The position numbers were made by a program, and so were the translations under genes. From assembly GCA_964611645.1 (NCBI GenBank), contig CAZTAO010000018.1, positions 20,650 to 84,649 of the forward strand: a stretch of 64,000 nucleotides of DNA, read 5' to 3'. Source of the DNA: CAZTAO01 sp964611645 (GTDB lineage Bacteria; Armatimonadota; UBA5829). This document shows, piece by piece, positions 54,064 through 61,615 of this stretch. Numbering within the stretch: the first letter of the stretch is position 1; every line of letters begins with the position of its first letter. The notes below the pieces were generated by a model. It worked only from the letters and a program-made list of their open reading frames with translations. It was not told the DNA's origin and ran no database searches.

Positions 54064-54348
54064 ATGGTTGAACCTAAGCATGTTGATGGGCGGCAGCCCG
54101 CTAGTATCCTGCTGTACACCCTTACCACCTGCGGGTGGTGCAAGAAGACCAAGGCTTTACTGCAGGAACTGGGGCTGGGCTATGACTACATAGATGTGGA
54201 CACGCTCGACCCCGAAGGCGTGGAGGCAGTGAGAGTTGACCTTGGGAAGTGGAACCCGGCCTTGTCGTTTCCGACGGTTGTTGTTGATAATGAGAAATGC
54301 ATGATCGGCTACGATGAAGACGGCATCAGGGAGATAGCAAGCAAGTGA
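54064..54348 (+). CDS. Glutaredoxin-family protein
   Basis: A 94-residue thioredoxin-fold protein with the redox motif CGWC (Cys23, Cys26) and the cis-Pro segment SFPTVVV. The ATG at 54064 has GGGAGG 9 bases upstream and replaces a longer frame from 54037. Its last codons overlap the GTG start of the reductase gene (GTGA). The dicysteine motif and gene coupling suggest it is the electron acceptor of that reductase. Confidence 0.88.
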   Translation: MVEPKHVDGRQPASILLYTLTTCGWCKKTKALLQELGLGYDYIDVDTLDPEGVEAVRVDLGKWNPALSFPTVVVDNEKCMIGYDEDGIREIASK

Positions 54349-54842
54349 GCGCTGTTGATTCCAAACGCATCGACGATCTACACGAGAAGTTGGCCAAAGA
54401 CGCAAAGGCAGGCGGATACAACCTGAGCGCCGACATGGCGATGGTGCGCGATCTGCTGGAAGGGCTGTTGGTCAACCAGGACCGCTACAGCTACCTGTCC
54501 TGCCCTTGCAGATTGGCTGCGGGCGAGCGATCCCTCGATCTGGACATCATCTGCCCCTGCGACTACAGAGACCCCGACCTCGCCGAATTCGGCGCCTGCT
54601 ACTGCGCGCTCTATGTGACATCCGAAGTGCTCAATGGCGAGCGCAAGCTGACTTCCATTCCCGAGCGTCGTCCGGCACACCGGGAGCCCGCGAGCCACGA
54701 GATGGAGCAGGTGCGGGTGGAAGGCCTGCCTTACCCGGTGTGGAGGTGCAAGGTCTGCGGATACTTGTGCGCCCGCCCGGAGCCGCCGGAAATCTGCCCC
54801 ATCTGCAAAGTCACCAAAGACAGGTTCGAGCGGTTTATGTAG
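54345..54842 (+). CDS. Ferredoxin-thioredoxin reductase catalytic domain fused to rubredoxin
   Basis: A 165-residue two-domain redox protein with GTG start. Residues 1-105 are the catalytic chain of ferredoxin:thioredoxin reductase with all six key cysteines: CPC (53, 55), CPC (70, 72) and CYC (85, 87), which bind a [4Fe-4S] cluster next to a redox disulfide. After a linker, residues 132-165 are a rubredoxin-like iron site (Cys135, 138, 151, 154; WRCKVCGYLCARPEPPEICP). The rubredoxin may deliver electrons one at a time to the cluster, which reduces the glutaredoxin encoded by the overlapping gene upstream. Electron flow is inferred. Confidence 0.88.
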   Translation: MSAVDSKRIDDLHEKLAKDAKAGGYNLSADMAMVRDLLEGLLVNQDRYSYLSCPCRLAAGERSLDLDIICPCDYRDPDLAEFGACYCALYVTSEVLNGERKLTSIPERRPAHREPASHEMEQVRVEGLPYPVWRCKVCGYLCARPEPPEICPICKVTKDRFERFM

Positions 54843-55104
54843 GCGGTGGTCTTCGGTCGTCGGTCCTCGGTCAGACTATCAGCCCGTCGGCCGTTTGGCC
54901 GGTTTTGGCCTGACAGCAACCATTCAGTCCCCTCCAACCCTGTTTTCCACGTTTTTGCTACACAGTCGTGCCTGGGTACGTACTAATCTACTGCCCAGAA
55001 CGGGTACCTCTACGCATACCTGTAACATCGATCTCACGGTAATATTGCAGTTGTAGCGTGATGGCTAACGACGGCATCGGCCCAGCCCGCGCAAGGTGAG
55101 ATCC

Positions 55105-57369
55105 GTGGCACATCATAGAGAAACAACAGAAAACAGCAGTTCGGTACATCAGCTTTCCATCGTAGTTGGGGCTATGTGCGGGGCCGTGGTGTTGACGGTT
55201 GCCTATGACCTCACCATTCGCGCCTGGCTCTGGCGTCTGAACCTGGGCCGCGACAGCGCTACCGGCCTGATCCTGGCCGTGATCCTGGTTGGCCTGGTGG
55301 CCTCCGTGGCAGTGCGAAAGTACTACCGGATGCGCGACAGGCTCACCGGCGAGATCGCGGTGCGAGACTGGGCGGAATCGCGGTTGGTTGAGGCCGGGCA
55401 GTACTACCTCACCATCCTCGAGAAGTTCCCCGCCCTGATCTGGCGAGCGGATTCCAAAGGCCACTGCGATTACTTCAATGACACATGGCTGGACTTCACC
55501 GGCCGAGCGCTGACGCCGGAACTGGGTCGGCATTGGGTGGACGATGTCCACGAGGACGACCGCAAGCGTGTTGTGGCGGACCGCAAGCGCAGTTTCAGCG
55601 AACGCCAGTCTTTTGAAATGACATACCGCCTCCGCAGACGCGACGGCGAGTACCGGTGGATGGTCGATATGGGAAGACCCTTCTTCGACCCGGACGGCGC
55701 TTTCGCCGGCTTCATAGGCACCTGCTATGACGTCACGGACCGCAAGCTGGCCGAGGAGTCTCTTAGCACCCTTCTCGCCCGCAGCCAGCAGCTTGAATCC
55801 ATAGTGAACCTGAGCCCAGCGGTGGCATTCCAGTGGAGACCCGAAGAGGGAATGCCGGTAGTGTTTGTATCGGACAACGTCGAGCAATTCGGCTACAACC
55901 ACGAAGACTTCACCTCCGGCATGCTCCGCTACAGTGACATCATCTACCACGAAGACCTTCACAGAATCCTCGAGGAAATCGAGACCCACGCCCGACGACG
56001 CTCTGAGGGATACGTGCAGGAATACCGGATCATAGCCAAGTCCGGCCAGTTGAGGTGGGTTGAGGACCGGACCAAAGTGGTGAGGGACCAGTCCGGCGCA
56101 GTCGCCTACAGGCAGGGAGTGATAGTCGACGTCACCGAGCGGAAAGTGGTCGAACGCGCCCTGGCCGAGGCGCGCGAGCACGAGGTAGAAATAGGCGCGC
56201 AGATCCAGCGCACTCTCCTTCTGGGCAATCCTCCCGACAAACTGGACAAGCTCGAGGTCTCAGCCATAAGCGTCCCCTCGCAGCGGATCGACGGCGACTT
56301 CTATGACTTCGTCAAGCACCCTGACGGCTGCCTGGATGTCATAATCGGCGACGTTATGGGCAAGGGAGTGCCGGCGGCGCTGCTGGCTGCGGGCAGCAAG
56401 AGTTCTTTCCAGAGGATTATGTGGCAGCTTGTAGCGAGCTCGGTATCTCATCGCGTGCCGGAGCCTGAAGTGATAGTCAACGAAGTCCACCGGGAACTGA
56501 CCCCCCAGCTCATAGCGCTGGAAAGCTTCGTTACCCTTTCCTACGTGCGATTCGACACTAACAACCACAAAGTGACCCTCGTGGACTGCGGGAACTGCGA
56601 TCTGCTGCGCGTGAACAAGAACAGCGGGGAGACCGAGCGCCTGCTGGGGTCTAACGTGCCCCTTGGGTTTGCCGCCAACGAGACCTACAAACAGGTGCAG
56701 TTCAGCTACAACGATGGCGACACATTCGTCCTGCACAGCGATGGGCTGACCGAGGCAAGAAACTCCGATGGAGACTTCTACGGTGAGGAGCGGCTGGCGC
56801 AGTTGTTGTCGTCCAGCAGGCTTTTGGGCGCAGACCAGATCACGGACAAAGTGCGCCAGGAAGTGACACGATTCCGCCAGTCCGGCACATTCGCGGACGA
56901 CCTCACCTGCGTGGTGGTCAAGACCGGCTCGAGCGCTCCGCCTCACTCGATGCATGCCCAGACCCAGATAGTAGGCGGTGTGGCTGAGTTGATCGATGTC
57001 CGCAGGTTCATGGACGACTATTACGAGAACAACGCGCGTGAGTTGGTGATGGAGCGGGATTTCGGAGCGCTCAAGGACGCTGTTGAGACAACAGTGCGGG
57101 CTATTCTCCGCGACGAATACAAGGGCTTTGAACACAGACCTGTCTGGATACGCCTGTTCGCGGCGGATGATGGAATGCACGCCCGGCTCTCGCACATCGG
57201 AGCAGCTCCGGACATTGAGACGAAAGCCAACTCGGAGACAGCGGTCGGTGTGGACCGAATGGAATATGGAATCGACGAAATGGGTCGGCATTATGTGCTC
57301 CTGCAAAAGCGCACGAGCCTTATTGGAGGGAAGAGAGATGCAACTAGCAATTCAGTCTTACGAGGATAA
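55105..57369 (+). CDS. PAS-PAS-SpoIIE phosphatase fused to an anti-sigma HATPase domain
   Basis: A 754-residue membrane sensor. GTG at 55105 has AAGGTGAG directly upstream; a GTG at 55096 is in frame. Two N-terminal transmembrane helices (about 10-75) are followed by PAS/PAC domains at about 90-210 and 220-355, a SpoIIE PP2C domain (about 360-575: IDGDFYDF, GDVMGKG, HSDGLTEARN, ADDLTCVVV) and a C-terminal domain (about 590-750) resembling an RsbW-type HATPase (LVMERDFGALKDAVETTVRA) without clear G boxes. Phosphatase and kinase-like switch units are thus in one chain. It overlaps the STAS gene by 32 bases. Confidence 0.85.
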   Translation: MAHHRETTENSSSVHQLSIVVGAMCGAVVLTVAYDLTIRAWLWRLNLGRDSATGLILAVILVGLVASVAVRKYYRMRDRLTGEIAVRDWAESRLVEAGQYYLTILEKFPALIWRADSKGHCDYFNDTWLDFTGRALTPELGRHWVDDVHEDDRKRVVADRKRSFSERQSFEMTYRLRRRDGEYRWMVDMGRPFFDPDGAFAGFIGTCYDVTDRKLAEESLSTLLARSQQLESIVNLSPAVAFQWRPEEGMPVVFVSDNVEQFGYNHEDFTSGMLRYSDIIYHEDLHRILEEIETHARRRSEGYVQEYRIIAKSGQLRWVEDRTKVVRDQSGAVAYRQGVIVDVTERKVVERALAEAREHEVEIGAQIQRTLLLGNPPDKLDKLEVSAISVPSQRIDGDFYDFVKHPDGCLDVIIGDVMGKGVPAALLAAGSKSSFQRIMWQLVASSVSHRVPEPEVIVNEVHRELTPQLIALESFVTLSYVRFDTNNHKVTLVDCGNCDLLRVNKNSGETERLLGSNVPLGFAANETYKQVQFSYNDGDTFVLHSDGLTEARNSDGDFYGEERLAQLLSSSRLLGADQITDKVRQEVTRFRQSGTFADDLTCVVVKTGSSAPPHSMHAQTQIVGGVAELIDVRRFMDDYYENNARELVMERDFGALKDAVETTVRAILRDEYKGFEHRPVWIRLFAADDGMHARLSHIGAAPDIETKANSETAVGVDRMEYGIDEMGRHYVLLQKRTSLIGGKRDATSNSVLRG

Positions 57370-57679
57370 GTATACGGTCGTGCGCGTTCCGGTGATGGAA
57401 CTGGACGCCAACAACTCGTTGGCATTCCGCCGCGCCGTCACCCCGGTGCTTCAGAGCGGCAACCACGTGGTGCTTGACCTGAGCAACGTGGCATTCATGG
57501 ATAGTTCAGGGATTGGGGCGCTGCTGTACGCGCTCAGGACAGCCGCCGCCAACGGCAAAACACTGAAGCTGACGGGGATTACTCATCCGGTGCGATTACT
57601 CTTCAGTGTGGTCAGAATGTACAGCCTGTTTGATGTCTACGATGACGCAAGCATGGCCATGCAATCTATCGCCGCCTGA
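57338..57679 (+). CDS. STAS-domain anti-anti-sigma factor
   Basis: A 113-residue SpoIIAA/RsbV-like protein. The ATG at 57338 has GGAGGG 7 bases upstream; longer in-frame extensions overlap the phosphatase gene and are rejected. The phosphorylation motif is MDSSGIG with Ser56. When dephosphorylated, such proteins bind anti-sigma kinases and release the sigma factor. The overlapping phosphatase-HATPase gene upstream is the likely partner. No sigma factor is adjacent. Confidence 0.92.
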   Translation: MQLAIQSYEDKYTVVRVPVMELDANNSLAFRRAVTPVLQSGNHVVLDLSNVAFMDSSGIGALLYALRTAAANGKTLKLTGITHPVRLLFSVVRMYSLFDVYDDASMAMQSIAA

Positions 57680-57686
57680 CCATGTG

Positions 57687-57713
57687 ATCCCTCCAGGTAT
57701 CCTACCTGGAGGG
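57687..57713. repeat. Second copy of the ATCCCTCCAGGTATCCTACC palindrome
   Basis: Identical over 27 bp to part of the copy at 53400-53430. It lies between converging genes (STAS, plus; DUF981, minus). Confidence 0.9.
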
Positions 57714-57726
57714 CAGACCAGCAGAC

Positions 57727-58308
57727 TTACTTCTTTGCAGCCATACCAGGCGGCGTGTATTGCTTGAAGTTCTTCATATGCGAAGGTATCGACAGATAGG
57801 CTGTTGACGCCCATATCACGGCTGCCGCGAACACCACGGCGGCCCCGACGTATCTGAAGACCCACTGCTTCGGATATGCCAGCGGCAGAACCGCGAAGAC
57901 TCCACACAGTCCGGTGAGAATGAAGCCTATTCCCGAGATGAGCGGTTTCCCAGTCAGCTCAAGCCGGATGATCCCCATTCCTGTCAGCACTGCGGCAGCG
58001 CCCGCCACAAACGCCGGAATCGCGAGCGGCAGCAGGTTCCAGCCGGCGGCCAGAGCAATACCCGCCCCCAGCAGCACCCCCCCAAACAGCACAGTCGTCT
58101 CGCCGAAAGCGACATTGAACGGGCCGGGCAGAGGCCAGTTCCACACCATGTGCAGCCCGCAGGCCAGGGCGATAAAGCCGGACACGAGGAACGGCGCAGC
58201 CCATTTCTGTGGCTTCTCTGAGTTGAGACCACATATCAGAAATGCCGCAATGGTCAGCAGCGCTCCAGTCATATTCACAAGCATAAGCACCAGGTAGTCT
58301 ATGAACAC
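57727..58308 (-). CDS. DUF981 family membrane protein
   Basis: A 193-residue protein with six predicted membrane helices. It starts with GTG at 58308 (MFIDYLVLMLVNMTGALLTI), preceded by a strong GGAGGTGA. Blocks such as ACGLHMVWNWPLPGPFNVAFG with ETTVLFGGVLLGAG and ISGIGFILTGLCGVFAVLPL match the DUF981 family found in archaea and bacteria, function unknown. No clear operon partner. Confidence 0.82.
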   Translation of the reverse strand: MFIDYLVLMLVNMTGALLTIAAFLICGLNSEKPQKWAAPFLVSGFIALACGLHMVWNWPLPGPFNVAFGETTVLFGGVLLGAGIALAAGWNLLPLAIPAFVAGAAAVLTGMGIIRLELTGKPLISGIGFILTGLCGVFAVLPLAYPKQWVFRYVGAAVVFAAAVIWASTAYLSIPSHMKNFKQYTPPGMAAKK

Positions 58309-58359
58309 GCGATTCACCTCCGGTGATTTGTCGTAGAAGCACTGCAAGCCCAGGCGGGG

Positions 58360-59280
58360 TCATACACCGGTGACCAGGCTCAGCAGATCGGATATCTTGC
58401 CTATGGCCAGGCCGACGCAGGCGTCTGCCGCGCCGTAGTAGAGCCATATCTCATCGCCCCGAACCAAGGCCCCACACGTAAACACAACCATAGGCATAAG
58501 GCCCGTCTGTTCGTACGGGGTCTCCGGCGCGAAGACCCATTCGCTGGCCCGCGCGATTACCTTGGTGGGGTCGTTGATATCCAGCAGGGCAACTCCCAAT
58601 CGATATATCGACCTATTGCCCACGGCTTTTGTGCCGTGGTAGATCAGCAGCCATCCCTTATCTGTGCGGATGGGAGGGCAGCCCGCGCCGATGCGCTGGC
58701 CGTCCCAATAGGGACCTCCCCGTCGTTCCATCAAGAGGCCCGGCTGGTCCCAGTGGGTAAGGTAATTGGAGGTGGATGCGTGCCACATGTCTTCTTTTCC
58801 GCCGATTTCCGGCCTGTGCAGCATATAGTAGCGGCCGCCAATCTTGCCGGGGAACAGCGTCGCGTCTTTGTTCGTGGGGATGAACGCCGGGCCGAACCTT
58901 TTCACTTTCTCGAAATCACGAGTCTTGGCGAGGCAGACGGTCGGCCCGAACCTGGAGTAAGCCGTGTAGGCTATGATCCACTCCCGCTCACCCAACTGGG
59001 TGATGCGGGCATCCTCGCAGCCGTATTGTTCGTAGGGGAAGTCGGGTTCGCCGGGCTCAAGCAGGGGTTTGTCGGCGTATCGCCAGTTGTCGATGCCGTT
59101 CTTGCTCCTGGCAACTCGCAGATGGGAAATACCCTCTTTGTTCTCGATTCTGAGCACCAGGACGACGTCGCCGTCCATCTCCGCCACGCCCGGGTTCAGC
59201 ACCGCATTAGCTTCACACGGCACATCTTCCGGGGTTATGAGAGGGTTGCTTTCGTGTCGGATAAAGAACTTCTTGTTCAC
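58360..59280 (-). CDS. GH130-family glycoside phosphorylase/hydrolase
   Basis: A 306-residue five-bladed propeller enzyme. The start is GTG at 59280 (MNKKFFIRHESNPLITPEDV) with GGAG 6 bases upstream; the ATG-led extension to 59343 is dispersed repeat. Features are ANAVLNPGVAEMDGDVVLVL, CEDARITQLGEREWIIAYTA, LFPGKIGGRYYMLHRP and the late YHGTKAVG with YYGAADACVGLA, typical of GH130, whose members phosphorolyse beta-mannosides. No signal peptide, so cytoplasmic. The exact mannoside is not predictable. Confidence 0.9.
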   Translation of the reverse strand: MNKKFFIRHESNPLITPEDVPCEANAVLNPGVAEMDGDVVLVLRIENKEGISHLRVARSKNGIDNWRYADKPLLEPGEPDFPYEQYGCEDARITQLGEREWIIAYTAYSRFGPTVCLAKTRDFEKVKRFGPAFIPTNKDATLFPGKIGGRYYMLHRPEIGGKEDMWHASTSNYLTHWDQPGLLMERRGGPYWDGQRIGAGCPPIRTDKGWLLIYHGTKAVGNRSIYRLGVALLDINDPTKVIARASEWVFAPETPYEQTGLMPMVVFTCGALVRGDEIWLYYGAADACVGLAIGKISDLLSLVTGV

Positions 59281-59294
59281 TGATTTCTCCAGTT

Positions 59295-59402
59295 CCCCCT
59301 CCTGGCAGGAGGGGGTTAGGGGGCGGTTCCTTTCACCTGTCAAGTGTGCACAGCCATGCGCCAGAAGAACCTCACCCCAGCCCTCTCCTTGCGAGGAGAG
59401 GG
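59295..59402. repeat. Two palindromes CCCCCTCCTG/CAGGAGGGGG and CCCTCTCCT/AGGAGAGGG
   Basis: 59295-59315 is a perfect 10-bp palindrome with a one-base centre; 59381-59402 is a 9-bp stem with a TGCG loop, preceded by CTCACCCCAG. Members of the same repeat family as at 3617-3656. Confidence 0.85.
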
Positions 59403-59457
59403 AGTAGAATGCCGCCCCTATTATGCCCCTACTTGAAGCTACAGAAACTCCCAGCAG

Positions 59458-60483
59458 CTAGCGCCGACCGTGGGCGAAGACATAATCGACCGCCGCCAGC
59501 AGGTCTATTCGCTTGAAATCGAGATTGGTGGCCGGGTCGTGGACCTCAACTCCAGTCCTCACAAAGATCGCCATCATTGCGTCCGGCAGGGTCTTGCCGT
59601 CCTGTTTCCACTTGTAGCCGCTCTTGGTGATAGCCTCTCGCAGGACCAGCGCGCAGCCGACCATCTGGGCATTGGACGATGTGGTGGCAGCGGCCGGGAC
59701 CAGGATGCGGGTGTTGGTGAACCTGTTGAGATGCGCGACATCCTTGCCGATTGTCACAGCGCCAATGGAGAAGCAGTCGGGCGAACACGCAGGCCAGTTG
59801 ATGCCTTTGGTAAAGCCCGAATTGCCGCAAGGCGCGCTGACCCATATTCCAAGCTCTTTCAGCTTCTTCAGCTTGGCGTCTATCACGGTGGGAACCGGCC
59901 CCGGATGCTCGTAATCGTCGACCGGCGCAAGGTTCACGGTGGTGATGTTGTACTGTTTGCAGTTATCGATCACCCACTGCAGCCCCCGCGCGATGGAGTC
60001 CGCACCCGGTGGTTGAGCGGAGTCGAAACCACCCGGTCCAAGGTCAGGGTACTGCGGCAGATGGACTATCTTCACCCCGCGTATGTGTATAACCTGGTCA
60101 TTGAACGCGATCCCGAGCTTGCCGTTGTAGTTGAGGGAAGACGGGAAACCGGTGCCGGTGCCGTGATATCCGGGCGGGACCAGGGTTGGGTCGGGGTCAT
60201 TGTCCACGCTGTCCCAACCCGCGACAATCTTCGGCGCTCCCCAGGGCAGCTTCACATTCCACTCCGGCACGGTGAGGTCGCACCCATCATCCAGCACCAC
60301 AAGAGTCTGCCCCTTGCCCCAAGTCAGCTTGTCCGCATACTTCACCCAAGTATGGGTCACCCGCATCTGCTTGAACTCGATAGGGTTGATGGGCTCGCCG
60401 GGGAGTTTCGCGTCGCTCGATGCGGCGCAGGCGGCGATAAGTAAACACGCGGCTATTGGGATTAGTGGTAGAACGTCGTTCAA
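59458..60483 (-). CDS. Subtilisin-like (S8) protease lipoprotein with repeat insertion
   Basis: A 341-residue exported protein. TTG at 60483 is taken as start with AGGAG 7 bases upstream; the longer frame to 60606 has no SD. The N-terminus MNDVLPLIPIAACLLIAACA contains a lipobox (IAAC). The S8 fold is seen in VVLDDGCD (Asp65/66), GYHGTGTG (His107), the oxyanion Asn221 in APCGNSG and Ser269/270 in TTSSNAQMVG, a divergent form of GTSMAAPHVAG. Residues 151-159 (GGFDSAQPP) are translated from a dispersed repeat. Activity is likely but the altered serine motif leaves doubt. Confidence 0.75.
   Translation of the reverse strand: MNDVLPLIPIAACLLIAACAASSDAKLPGEPINPIEFKQMRVTHTWVKYADKLTWGKGQTLVVLDDGCDLTVPEWNVKLPWGAPKIVAGWDSVDNDPDPTLVPPGYHGTGTGFPSSLNYNGKLGIAFNDQVIHIRGVKIVHLPQYPDLGPGGFDSAQPPGADSIARGLQWVIDNCKQYNITTVNLAPVDDYEHPGPVPTVIDAKLKKLKELGIWVSAPCGNSGFTKGINWPACSPDCFSIGAVTIGKDVAHLNRFTNTRILVPAAATTSSNAQMVGCALVLREAITKSGYKWKQDGKTLPDAMMAIFVRTGVEVHDPATNLDFKRIDLLAAVDYVFAHGRR
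60008..60033. repeat. Dispersed repeat inside the S8 protease gene
   Basis: GGTGGTTGAGCGGAGTCGAA followed by ACCACC, with terminal inverted GGTGGTT/AACCACC. Read in frame as GGFDSAQPP. Confidence 0.9.
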
Positions 60484-60574
60484 CTTGTTACTCCTGTATT
60501 GGTTGTTTCTATGAATGTGAGTTTGGAAGAGTTGAGGTCGACGGACCACCCACCAACAACCGTTGTGTCGTCTT

Positions 60575-61603
60575 TCATCTGTCCTCTCCCCATACAGCCG
60601 TCTCACCGTCCCCTCGGATGGAGCTTATGTTGTACCTCACGTAATACTCCCTTCCAGCCTGTTCCAGCAAAGAATTGCCGGAATGGATAAAGCAATGGGC
60701 CATCCAGCCGGTGTCACCGCGCCCCAGAGCTTGCACCAGAAGCTCATCAGAACCCGGCACTCCTTTTCTGATGAAGAACAGATAACCGCCCGCTATCACG
60801 TCGAAATCCTTGGTCTCCAGCGCGCGAAGAAGCGCCTCGTTTCCCCGTGGGTCATTGATGGCGACCAAAGCGGAAGCCGCCATCCGGCGAACCTGCGGCA
60901 TCGGGTGTTCAAGAGCAGGGACGAGCGCCTCTACGCCCTCTTTGGCCTTTAACATCTTCAGACCCCTGGCCGCCGATTCGATCGCGTCTGGATGCCCGTG
61001 CCGCGCAACATCAACCAATATACTGGTTGCCTTCTCACCGCCTATGCGGGCCAAGGCCATACCGGTGGAGCGGCTCACCTGTCCGGCGCCGTTTAGCATT
61101 GCCTTCCCGAGTTCGTCTATTGCCCTCAGGTCTCCCATTGTTCCGAGCACAGCAGCAGCGCCTACGCGCACGTGCGGAGGGCCATTTCTCAGCATTTCCA
61201 TCAGCGGCTCGAACGCAGACGGGTCATTTAGCGTCTGAAGTGCTTCGGCGGCAGAATCCAGGGCATCATCGTCATCGTCGGGTCCCTCGAGCACATCCAG
61301 CAAAGCAGGCGTGGCTCGACGGTCCCCGATCAGGCCCAGCGCAATCATGGCGTGCCCGCGGCTGTAGCCCTCTTCTCTGTTCATATTTCGGATGAGCGGT
61401 TCTACCGCGCGCGGATCCTTGAGCCGTCCAAGCGAGCTTGCCGCATGAAGGCGCACATCTTCGCACTCATCGTCTAGGGCCGCAATGAGGGGAAGAACAG
61501 CCGCCACATCGCCAGTATTGCCGAGCGCCCTGGCGGCACTTTCACGGATGTCTGCGTCAGGGTTCCTAAGGTCCTCTACTAGCTTCGCACGGTCGGCGTT
61601 CAT
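60575..61603 (-). CDS. HEAT-repeat (PBS lyase-like) protein
   Basis: A 342-residue protein built of about eight to nine helical repeats of roughly 32 residues with the pattern DxRxxAAxALGxxGDxxAVxPLxxxL (for example DIRESAARALGNTGDVAAVL, DVRLHAASSLGRLKDPRAVE). Such proteins are protein-binding scaffolds; catalytic activity is not expected. No signal peptide. AGGGGAG is 6 bases before the ATG. It lies directly downstream of the NAD(P)-binding gene. Confidence 0.88.
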   Translation of the reverse strand: MNADRAKLVEDLRNPDADIRESAARALGNTGDVAAVLPLIAALDDECEDVRLHAASSLGRLKDPRAVEPLIRNMNREEGYSRGHAMIALGLIGDRRATPALLDVLEGPDDDDDALDSAAEALQTLNDPSAFEPLMEMLRNGPPHVRVGAAAVLGTMGDLRAIDELGKAMLNGAGQVSRSTGMALARIGGEKATSILVDVARHGHPDAIESAARGLKMLKAKEGVEALVPALEHPMPQVRRMAASALVAINDPRGNEALLRALETKDFDVIAGGYLFFIRKGVPGSDELLVQALGRGDTGWMAHCFIHSGNSLLEQAGREYYVRYNISSIRGDGETAVWGEDR

Positions 61604-61615
61604 CGCATTCTCCCC

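Noticed and set aside
54951..54979. GTTTTT-N17-GGGTAC as a sigma-B-like promoter before the PAS-SpoIIE-HATPase gene
   Set aside because: The spacer is longer than usual and the -35 weak; not enough to claim a stress-sigma promoter.
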